Positions 45,475 to 52,592 of a DNA stretch of 64,000 nt are shown one piece after another (position 1 is the stretch's first letter; every line of letters begins with the position of its first letter). Source of the DNA: JAIOZK01 sp964468645. GTDB lineage: Bacteria; Bacteroidota; Bacteroidia; Bacteroidales; JAIOZK01. The stretch spans positions 1 to 64,000 of the forward strand of contig CAYXUU010000010.1 in the NCBI GenBank assembly GCA_964468645.1, read 5' to 3'. The notes beneath the pieces are model-generated. The model saw only the letters and a list, made by a program, of their open reading frames with translations. It had not been told where the DNA came from and searched no databases. A program made the translations under genes and the position numbers.

Positions 45475-47589
45475 ATGAAAACAAAATTTACTTTATCCTT
45501 TTTTTTATTGGTAATAATCGGTGTTACCGCTTTCACACATCCTGTTAATGAGAAACAGGCGAGGATCGTTGCAACAAATTTCTACTATGAAGTCCTTAAT
45601 CAATACAGGTATGCAATTGAATACGATAATATTGTCATCAGGGATGTCTTTACCGCTTATGAATACGGACAGACAATGTATTACGCTTTTGATTTAAATC
45701 CGGAAGGTTTTGTTATTGTATCTGCAGAGGATGGGATGAAACCGGTTATCGGTTATTCCTTTGAGGGTGAGTTTCCCAGATATACCGATTCCAAGAGTAA
45801 TTATGGGAGTTTCATCAAAAGCTATTGTGATGAAATCAGGTATATCCGGCAAAATAACCTTACAGGTGATGAATATATTTCACAACTCTGGGACCACCTA
45901 TTAACCAATGATATAGGTAATTTAAGTACAGAGAAGGGTGGCCGGGATGTAGAACCATTGTTATTCAACTTATGGAACCAGGATGATCCTTACAATATTA
46001 TGTGCCCCTTTGATCCTGCCGGGCCGGGAGGCCATGTTTATGCAGGATGCGTGGCAACGGCCATGTCGATGATCATGCAGTACTGGGGATATCCCGATCA
46101 TGGTGAGGGTTCACATTCGTATAACGCCTCAGGATATGGTACCCAAACAGCCGATTTTGAAAATACATGGTACGATTGGTCTGGTATGCAGCACGAAGCA
46201 CAGAATGTTTACCCCTGGGCTATTGCTGAAATACAGTACCACTGTGCGGTTGCTGTGGATATGGGTTTCGGGCCCAATGGTTCAGGCGCTAACAGCAGCA
46301 TTGTTGATGACCGGTTAAGACAATATTTCAGGTATGAGAATGTCACCTACCTCGAAAAACAGGATTATTCCAATACCCAGTGGATGGCTCATTTATCTGC
46401 CGACATTGATGCAGGCAAACCTATTTTCTACAGGGGAACCAACACCGATAACCTTGGACATGCCTTTGTATGCGACGGATACCAAGGAACTTATTTCCAT
46501 TTTAATTTCGGATGGAGCGGATCAGGCAACGGATATTATAGCCTCTATAATGTTAATGGTTTCCATCGCTGGCAGGCCTGTGTAAAAAACTTCTACCCTA
46601 CCGAAGCTTCCTACCCCTATTTTGCCGAAGGCAATTATGAAATCAATACGCTGGCCGGTTCAATTACCGATGGTAGTGGTCCGGTGGAAGATTACCTTAA
46701 CAACCAGAACGCTACCTGGCTGATCAATCCACAAAGTGAAGAAGATTCGGTTACCAATATTGATATGACCTTTTATAAATTTGACCTCGAAGCCAGTGAT
46801 GTAGTGGTTGTTTATGATGGGAACAACACAGGAGCTCCTGTACTTGGAAGCTATTCAGGCGCCAATCCGCCGGTAATTGGATATTTCTTAACAAGCTCAG
46901 GCAACCAGGTATTGGTTACTTTCCAGACGAATGGATCGGGAACTGCACCAGGATTCTTACTGGAGTTTACCTCTGATATTCCTGAATTTTGTTCAGGCTT
47001 AGTTACGTTTACAGAACCTACAGCATCATTCAACGACGGAAGCAACAGTTTCTACTATAACAATGGAGCGGCATGTATGTGGCGGATACAACCAGAATTT
47101 GCAAGCAATATTACCCTGTATTTTGATGAATTTGATACAGAAGAAGGTTTCGATGTTTTAAAAGTCTATGACGGGAGCTCTTTGCTTGGTTCTTATTCTG
47201 GTGATCAGATCCCTGATCCTGTTACCGCCAGCAGTGGAAGTATGTTTATAACCTTTAACACAAATGCCTGGGTAAATAATCCGGGGTTTGAAGCATATTA
47301 CACCATCGACAATGTATCAGTTAAAGAAAATGGCGGATTCGAAGTATTATCAATTTACCCAAATCCAACCTCAGATAATATTTATGTTAAATTCAGAAGT
47401 TCAGACGACAAACAATATTCCCTCAGGTTAATGAGTATTACCGGAAAGCTTGTTTATGAGCAGGATTATACAGAAATGAATGATTGGACAAATGCTGTTA
47501 TTGATGTTAGTAATTTATCAGATGGCATTTACATGCTTAACATCCAGACCGACACAAAATCGGTTACCAAACGTATCATTGTAGAATAA
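45475..47589 (+). CDS. C10 (streptopain-like) protease, CUB pair, T9SS tail (second)
   Basis: 704 residues from ATG 45475; the frame opens three codons earlier with TTG, but the ATG starts the signal peptide. Organisation is the same as the upstream paralogue: propeptide, C10 domain with Cys192 ('YAGCVATAMSMIMQYWGYP') and His329 ('GHAFVCDGY'), two CUB-like domains, and a type A T9SS tail. The catalytic domains of the two genes are alike but clearly diverged, whereas the tail is almost identical through gene conversion. TAAATTTG at 45461-45468 fits a -7 element only 6 bases from the ATG, suggesting a leaderless or near-leaderless mRNA. A terminator follows. Confidence 0.94.
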   Translation: MKTKFTLSFFLLVIIGVTAFTHPVNEKQARIVATNFYYEVLNQYRYAIEYDNIVIRDVFTAYEYGQTMYYAFDLNPEGFVIVSAEDGMKPVIGYSFEGEFPRYTDSKSNYGSFIKSYCDEIRYIRQNNLTGDEYISQLWDHLLTNDIGNLSTEKGGRDVEPLLFNLWNQDDPYNIMCPFDPAGPGGHVYAGCVATAMSMIMQYWGYPDHGEGSHSYNASGYGTQTADFENTWYDWSGMQHEAQNVYPWAIAEIQYHCAVAVDMGFGPNGSGANSSIVDDRLRQYFRYENVTYLEKQDYSNTQWMAHLSADIDAGKPIFYRGTNTDNLGHAFVCDGYQGTYFHFNFGWSGSGNGYYSLYNVNGFHRWQACVKNFYPTEASYPYFAEGNYEINTLAGSITDGSGPVEDYLNNQNATWLINPQSEEDSVTNIDMTFYKFDLEASDVVVVYDGNNTGAPVLGSYSGANPPVIGYFLTSSGNQVLVTFQTNGSGTAPGFLLEFTSDIPEFCSGLVTFTEPTASFNDGSNSFYYNNGAACMWRIQPEFASNITLYFDEFDTEEGFDVLKVYDGSSLLGSYSGDQIPDPVTASSGSMFITFNTNAWVNNPGFEAYYTIDNVSVKENGGFEVLSIYPNPTSDNIYVKFRSSDDKQYSLRLMSITGKLVYEQDYTEMNDWTNAVIDVSNLSDGIYMLNIQTDTKSVTKRIIVE

Positions 47590-47623
47590 TATCTACCAAC
47601 CATAAACTCATAATGCTACCTCA
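47281..47623 (+). repeat. Gene-conversion block, copy 2
   Basis: Ungapped counterpart of 45073-45415 (offset 2,208), including the stop codon and the start of the terminator stem. The substitutions are concentrated in the last ~70 bases. Confidence 0.9.
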
Positions 47624-47645
47624 GTTGTTGGGGTAGCATTTTTTA
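47612..47645 (+). terminator. Intrinsic terminator after second C10 gene
   Basis: AATGCTACC (47612-47620) and GGTAGCATT (47632-47640) with a following T-run. It has the same stem as the terminator after the first paralogue but a different loop. Confidence 0.88.
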
Positions 47646-47874
47646 TTATACAACTATATTTTATAAATATCTTCATTGCGGTTTACTCTTCGGTTTAATT
47701 TTTCACCGTCATGACACAAGAGAAATAGAATGCTGATGACGCGGATTATACGGATCCTCACTGATTTATTCCAAGATTATTGGTTAGGGAAAATTTTCTT
47801 TGCGCCCATTACGCCATTGCGGTGAAAAAATATTTTCTATTACCTTTATCCAGGAAATAATAAATCCTGCTACT

Positions 47875-49965
47875 ATGAAATCAAAACATTATTTTGGAAC
47901 ACTCCTGATACTTCTTGTATTAAGCCTGACAACATTTGCTCAAAATATTAATACCAGACAGGGTGAACTGGTTGCAAAAAACTTTTTCTATGAGAGAATA
48001 AACCAGCTGGAGCAAACACCCTATAACACCATTGAGATTGAGAATGTAATTACCTATGGAAATAATGCTTCCATTTACATCTATAATTTCAGGAATTCCG
48101 GATATGTAATGGTATCCTCAAGCATGAAAACAATACCTGTGATCGGATATTCTTTTTCCGGGAATTACAAAACTGAAAATCCACCACCACAGCTTATTGA
48201 TTACCTGGATCAGATGTCAGGACAGATTGATCATGCTGCGAGAAATACTTCATCTCCCGGCTATAGTAATGAATGGGAACACCTTTTTACAGATAACCCT
48301 GAAGAGCTCAATATTTTCGATGGGAAAATTGTTGAACCTTTACTCTATACAACCTGGGACCAGGGCAATTATTACAACGGGAAATGCCCGGCCGATCCTG
48401 CCGGCCCCGGAGGCCATTGCTATGCCGGTTGTGTACCCACAGCCATGGGACAGGTGATGAATTATTTCAGGTGGCCATTGCAAGGTACAGGATCATATAG
48501 CTATAGTTGCCCACCCTATGGGACCCTATCAGCTGACTTCGGGAACACTGAGTATTTATGGAATCAGATGCCATTATTTCTGAATATGAGCAATGATCCG
48601 ATAGCAACACTTTTATTTCATCTTGGTGTTTCCTGTGATCTTGTGTACGGACCCAATGGTTCTGGTATGTATAATCACAAAGCAGCCTACTCACTCAGGA
48701 CGTTCTTCAAGTATTCACCACAAACTGAATATGTTTACCGTGACAGTACCAATATGGACTGGGACAGTATACTTGTAGCCCATCTCGACAGGAATATGCC
48801 CATGTATCATGCCGGTTGGTCGGTTCCTAATATCAACGGACACGCCTTTGTATGTGACGGATACCAGGACTCGGTATATTTCCATTTTAACTGGGGATGG
48901 AGTGGCAGTTACGATGGTTACTTCTATACAAGCAACCTCTCTCCCGGCGGCAACAACTTCAACCTTGCCCAGGAGGTTATCATCAATTGTTTCCCCGACA
49001 CAACCAACTATACCTACCCGTATTATTGTACCGGAGAAGATACATTATCCGATTATGCCGGAACAATTGGTGATGGCAGCGGGCCCATTTATCAATACGA
49101 TAACAACCTGAGCTGCAGCTGGCTTATTGCTCCAGAGGATTCAGTAAATTTCATTAAACTCGAATTTCTCAGGTTTAACACGCAGGCCAATGACATTTTG
49201 ACGGTATATGACGGTCCGGATAATACAAGCCCGATACTGGGAAGCTTTTCAGGGCCTGACATACCTGAAGATATTGTTTCAGGTAGTGACCAGGTTTTTA
49301 TAACTTTCGAAACCGATAATGAAAACACGGGCAAAGGCTGGTTGATCTTCTATAACTCTGAAATCCCTGTTTACTGCGCCGGTTTAACCACGCTGGATGC
49401 TGTTGCCGACACATTCACAGATGGTAGCGGGCCAAGAAACTATCATAATGAAACAACATGTTTGTGGAGAATTGCTCCTGAAGGTGCCACCGAGATTACC
49501 CTTAGCTTTCTGGAATTCGATACAGAAGCTGGTTATGATGTTCTGAAAGTATATGATGGAACTTCTTTAATAGCAGAACTTTCAGGAGGAGAAATGCCTG
49601 AACCTATAACAGCTACCAGTGGTTCGATGTTCCTGACATTTTCAACCAATGCCACAATAACCGCCCCCGGATGGACTGCGGTTTATACAACCAACCTGGT
49701 AAGTAGTACTGAAATAACCACTGAAAGGAATATTAAGATAATACCAAATCCCACTTCGGGAATTATAAATATCATTCTGGGAAATTCAAATCACATTCAC
49801 AGCGTTGCAGTTTATAGCATGGACGGCAAAGTCTTGCAAACAAATAACTACCAGGCTGACCGGATAACAGCCACTGTGGACATTACTGACTTTGAGCCGG
49901 GTTTATATATTATAGGTGTCAGAATTTCTGATACTGTTGTTTTCAGGAAGATCATCAGGGAGTAG
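47875..49965 (+). CDS. C10 (streptopain-like) protease, CUB pair, T9SS tail (third)
   Basis: 696 residues from ATG 47875; the frame is open 25 codons further upstream, but the signal peptide starts here. The propeptide is followed by a C10 domain with Cys186 ('YAGCVPTAMGQVMNYF') and His323 ('GHAFVCDGYQDS'), then 'HFNWGWSG'. Two CUB-like domains (about 385-595) and a type A T9SS tail (about 615-696, 'IKIIPNPTSGIINIIL' to 'FRKIIRE') complete it. It is more diverged from the other two and its tail was not part of the conversion block. Its 3' end overlaps the convergent zinc-ribbon gene by 11 bases. Confidence 0.94.
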   Translation: MKSKHYFGTLLILLVLSLTTFAQNINTRQGELVAKNFFYERINQLEQTPYNTIEIENVITYGNNASIYIYNFRNSGYVMVSSSMKTIPVIGYSFSGNYKTENPPPQLIDYLDQMSGQIDHAARNTSSPGYSNEWEHLFTDNPEELNIFDGKIVEPLLYTTWDQGNYYNGKCPADPAGPGGHCYAGCVPTAMGQVMNYFRWPLQGTGSYSYSCPPYGTLSADFGNTEYLWNQMPLFLNMSNDPIATLLFHLGVSCDLVYGPNGSGMYNHKAAYSLRTFFKYSPQTEYVYRDSTNMDWDSILVAHLDRNMPMYHAGWSVPNINGHAFVCDGYQDSVYFHFNWGWSGSYDGYFYTSNLSPGGNNFNLAQEVIINCFPDTTNYTYPYYCTGEDTLSDYAGTIGDGSGPIYQYDNNLSCSWLIAPEDSVNFIKLEFLRFNTQANDILTVYDGPDNTSPILGSFSGPDIPEDIVSGSDQVFITFETDNENTGKGWLIFYNSEIPVYCAGLTTLDAVADTFTDGSGPRNYHNETTCLWRIAPEGATEITLSFLEFDTEAGYDVLKVYDGTSLIAELSGGEMPEPITATSGSMFLTFSTNATITAPGWTAVYTTNLVSSTEITTERNIKIIPNPTSGIINIILGNSNHIHSVAVYSMDGKVLQTNNYQADRITATVDITDFEPGLYIIGVRISDTVVFRKIIRE

Positions 49966-50392
49966 CTTCTGCAGGTTTTATCAGACCTTCAAGTTTTTTA
50001 TGATCTGTCAGGTTAAGGTCTTTCTCAAGACATGCACTTATTTTTTTCTTAAACTTCCAGCAGGTCATCTGCCTTAATTCAACTTTATCAGAGATCTTAT
50101 ATGTAGAAATCTCCGGATTATCACAAACCATAAATGCAATCTGAAATGCTTTCTGAAGTGGTATTCTGCAATTGTGAAACACGGTATGTGATGCAGCCGA
50201 TTCTTCGTGTTTGCAACGGGTACAGCGCCTCGCGAATGCAGTTTTTCCTTTACAATAATTGGCATTACCACATTTCTTGCACAGATACCCATCCTTCCAC
50301 TTCTGCTCAGCAAGAAACTTCAAACAACTTTCCTCATCAGGAAAACAGGTAACTAATGAATTGTTCTCAATTTTTTTAAAAAATTCTTTCAT
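49955..50392 (-). CDS. IS1595-type zinc-ribbon protein lacking transposase core
   Basis: 145 residues. The first ~90 match the N-terminal zinc-ribbon of IS1595/ISXO2-like transposases: 'FPDEESCLKFLAEQKWKDGYLCKKCGN', then a Cys-x-x-Cys pair in 'RRCTRCKHEES', then 'TVFHNCRIPLQKAFQIAFMV'. A helical segment follows and the frame ends. The DDE catalytic domain (normally a further ~170 residues) is absent, and no remnant lies beyond the stop because the convergent C10 gene begins there. No terminal inverted repeats are visible. It could be a decayed insertion sequence or a retained DNA-binding protein; the intact frame favours retention. Confidence 0.78.
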   Translation of the reverse strand: MKEFFKKIENNSLVTCFPDEESCLKFLAEQKWKDGYLCKKCGNANYCKGKTAFARRCTRCKHEESAASHTVFHNCRIPLQKAFQIAFMVCDNPEISTYKISDKVELRQMTCWKFKKKISACLEKDLNLTDHKKLEGLIKPAEATP

Positions 50393-50474
50393 TGGATGAA
50401 AAATCTTTGGTATAGTATTTGATACAAAGATACGAAAAAAGTGATACTAAAACGCTTTAATATTAAATTTTTTA

Positions 50475-50482
50475 TATATTTG
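50475..50482 (+). promoter_or_regulatory. -7 element of the thioredoxin pair
   Basis: TATATTTG followed by GC matches the consensus; it lies 31 bases before the first thioredoxin start. Confidence 0.6.
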
Positions 50483-50513
50483 CAAACAATTAAGAATTTA
50501 AAACTTTAAAACC

Positions 50514-51026
50514 ATGTACAAATATTTCGGATTTTTTATAGTAGTATTCTTTATGGTAAGTTGCACAACCGCAAATGAAGGCAATGAGAAACAAACAGCT
50601 GACAACGCTAAAGTAGTATTAACAGGTGACGAAAAAGGCAAACCTGAATATCTTACTTACGAAACATTTAAGGAGAAAGTATGGGATTTTGAAGCCAATC
50701 CACAGCAATGGGTATATGAAGGTGATGTCCCATGTATTATTGATTTCTATGCTGACTGGTGTAAACCATGTAAAATGATAGCCCCGATTATGAATGAGCT
50801 GGCATCAGAATACGAAGGGGAAATTAAAATTTATAAAATTGACACACAAACTGAAAGGGAGCTTGCCCAGGTTTTCCAGATCAGGAGTATCCCGGCAGTT
50901 CTATTCGCCCCCATGAAAGGTAAGCCAATGATGCAAACAGGTGCCATGGCTAAAGAATCCTATGTTAAAGTAATTGAAGACAATCTTTTGAAAAGTACAA
51001 TTCAGAATACTGAAGTAACACAATAA
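50514..51026 (+). CDS. Thioredoxin-fold lipoprotein with CKPC active site
   Basis: 170 residues. A lipoprotein signal ends in Met-Val-Ser-Cys (Cys17), followed by an Asn/Glu-rich linker and a thioredoxin domain from about residue 55. The active site is Cys83-Lys-Pro-Cys86 in 'FYADWCKPCKMIAP' rather than the standard CGPC. The cis-Pro loop 'IRSIPAVLF' is present. It would be anchored in the membrane facing the periplasm. The next gene encodes a related soluble thioredoxin 26 bases downstream, so the two form an operon, probably covering both sides of the membrane. Confidence 0.92.
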   Translation: MYKYFGFFIVVFFMVSCTTANEGNEKQTADNAKVVLTGDEKGKPEYLTYETFKEKVWDFEANPQQWVYEGDVPCIIDFYADWCKPCKMIAPIMNELASEYEGEIKIYKIDTQTERELAQVFQIRSIPAVLFAPMKGKPMMQTGAMAKESYVKVIEDNLLKSTIQNTEVTQ

Positions 51027-51052
51027 TTGAAAACAAATAAAAATTAAATAAA

Positions 51053-51424
51053 ATGGAACATCTCACAAAACAAACGTTTTTAGATAAAGTATTTAACTAC
51101 GAAAATAATAAGGAATGGAAATTTGAAGGTCAGCGACCATGTTTAATCGACTTTTATGCTGATTGGTGCCAGCCATGTAAAATGGTTGCCCCAGTTCTTG
51201 AAGAACTCTCAAAAGAATATGATGGACAAATTGACATTTACAAAGTGGATACAGAACAGGAACAGGAACTCTCTGCCGCTTTTGGTATCAGAAGCATTCC
51301 TTCGATACTTTTCATCCCTATGGATGGACAGCCTCAGATGGCTCAGGGTGCATTGCCCAAAGAGAGCTTTAAAAAGGCAATTGATGATATCTTGCTGAAG
51401 AAAGTAACTGCAGCAAGTAATTAA
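51053..51424 (+). CDS. Thioredoxin with CQPC active site
   Basis: 123 residues with no signal peptide, so probably cytoplasmic. The active site is Cys39-Gln-Pro-Cys42 in 'FYADWCQPCKMVAP'; the cis-Pro loop is 'IRSIPSILF'. It shares with its neighbour the N-terminal 'TFxxKVxxxExN' helix, so the pair arose by duplication and one copy gained (or lost) a lipoprotein signal. The middle dipeptide departs from Gly-Pro, which in other thioredoxins alters redox potential. A terminator follows. Confidence 0.93.
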   Translation: MEHLTKQTFLDKVFNYENNKEWKFEGQRPCLIDFYADWCQPCKMVAPVLEELSKEYDGQIDIYKVDTEQEQELSAAFGIRSIPSILFIPMDGQPQMAQGALPKESFKKAIDDILLKKVTAASN

Positions 51425-51453
51425 TACTGATTTATAATAAGATTACTTTTAAA

Positions 51454-51487
51454 GGATGTAACCTCGGGTTGCATCCTTTTTTGTTTT
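51454..51487 (+). terminator. Intrinsic terminator after thioredoxin pair
   Basis: GGATGTAACC (51454-51463) pairs with GGGTTGCATCC (51466-51476) and a T-run follows at once. Confidence 0.88.
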
Positions 51488-51525
51488 TTTAAGTATAAAA
51501 GTTAATAGCATGAAATATTCGTTGC

Positions 51526-52137
51526 ATGGCTTTGATACCTACGGCATATCTACCTCCGGTCAGTTACTTCGTTATCCTGACTAAATATAAAGAAGTAAGA
51601 ATTGAGCGTTATGAAACCTATCCCAAACAAACATACAGAAACCGTTGCCGGATACTTACCGCCAATGGCCCCTTAAACCTCATCATCCCTGTTACAAAAA
51701 AAAACAGCCTTTCTGGCAAAACAGGAGATATATCAATCTGTTACGAGGAGGGCTGGCAAATTAATCACTGGAGGGCTATTGAGTCAGCGTATAATTCTTC
51801 CCCTTTCTTTCTTTATTACGCTGATGATCTGTACTTATATTATAGTAATATGGAAATTTCCAAACTTTTCGACTTCAATTATCAGTTGATATCTGGCTTA
51901 TTATCCCTGATGGGGATGAACTGTTCCCTGAAGGTTTCTGAAAATTACCTGAAAGCCGGTGAAACTGACAACGATTACAGACAGTATTTTAATCCAAAAA
52001 AGAAGGTAAACAAAGAACTATTTTCAACTTATAACCAGGTATTCGGGAATAAATTCGGATTCATACCCGATTTGAGCATTATAGATCTTTTATTTAATAA
52101 AGGCCCGGAATCGGTAAATTACCTAGAAAATTTATAA
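51526..52137 (+). CDS. WbqC family protein
   Basis: 203 residues of the WbqC-like family: 'LIPTAYLPPVSYFVILTKY', 'ERYETYPKQTYRNRCRILTANGPLNLIIPV', and 'INHWRAIESAYNSSPFFLYYADDL' are typical blocks. The family is linked by context to polysaccharide or O-antigen gene clusters in other bacteria, but its reaction is unproven. Here it stands alone after a terminator and ahead of a two-component cluster. The start ATG at 51526 begins at the conserved N-terminus. Confidence 0.9.
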   Translation: MALIPTAYLPPVSYFVILTKYKEVRIERYETYPKQTYRNRCRILTANGPLNLIIPVTKKNSLSGKTGDISICYEEGWQINHWRAIESAYNSSPFFLYYADDLYLYYSNMEISKLFDFNYQLISGLLSLMGMNCSLKVSENYLKAGETDNDYRQYFNPKKKVNKELFSTYNQVFGNKFGFIPDLSIIDLLFNKGPESVNYLENL

Positions 52138-52189
52138 ATTTTGTATTTATTTTTACATATTTAAAATCAAAGCACTAAAGTAGTTACCT

Positions 52190-52585
52190 ATGAATAACAA
52201 CAATAAAACACCATCATATAACTGGAATGGAAAAACTATTCTTGTGGTTGAGGATACAGATACAACCATCAGGTATTTCAGGGCAGCTCTCAAACGCACC
52301 AACGCAGATGTATTGTATGCAAAAAATGGCCTGGAAGCAGTTCAGACAGTAAAAACCAGGAAAGACATCAACCTGATCTTAATGGATATACATATGCCAT
52401 TTATGAACGGCTTCGAGGCAACCCGCGAAATTCGAAAAATGCGAAAAGACATCAATATTATTATTCAAACAGCCTATGTCTTATCCAATGAGCGGGAAAA
52501 AAGTTTTGATGCAGGATGTAATGAATTCATTGCCAAACCTATCAGCTTCAAAAATCTATTGCACACTATTAACGAATTTATTTAG
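52190..52585 (+). CDS. Stand-alone CheY-like receiver
   Basis: 131 residues, a single receiver domain: acidic pair Glu21-Asp22, phospho-acceptor Asp66 in 'LILMDIHMP', Thr/Ala region 'IIIQTAYVL' and Lys in 'FIAKPI'. There is no output domain. It precedes a hybrid kinase gene by 7 bases and is probably co-translated, acting as a phosphotransfer partner or sink of the following kinases. Confidence 0.93.
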   Translation: MNNNNKTPSYNWNGKTILVVEDTDTTIRYFRAALKRTNADVLYAKNGLEAVQTVKTRKDINLILMDIHMPFMNGFEATREIRKMRKDINIIIQTAYVLSNEREKSFDAGCNEFIAKPISFKNLLHTINEFI

Positions 52586-52592
52586 ATGAACA

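Noticed and set aside
47646..47874. Possible insertion element between second and third C10 genes
   Set aside because: The stretch has short motifs such as GATGACGCGGATTATACGG and GCCATTGCGGTG that look like decayed intergenic repeats of this phylum, but there are no inverted ends and no frame.
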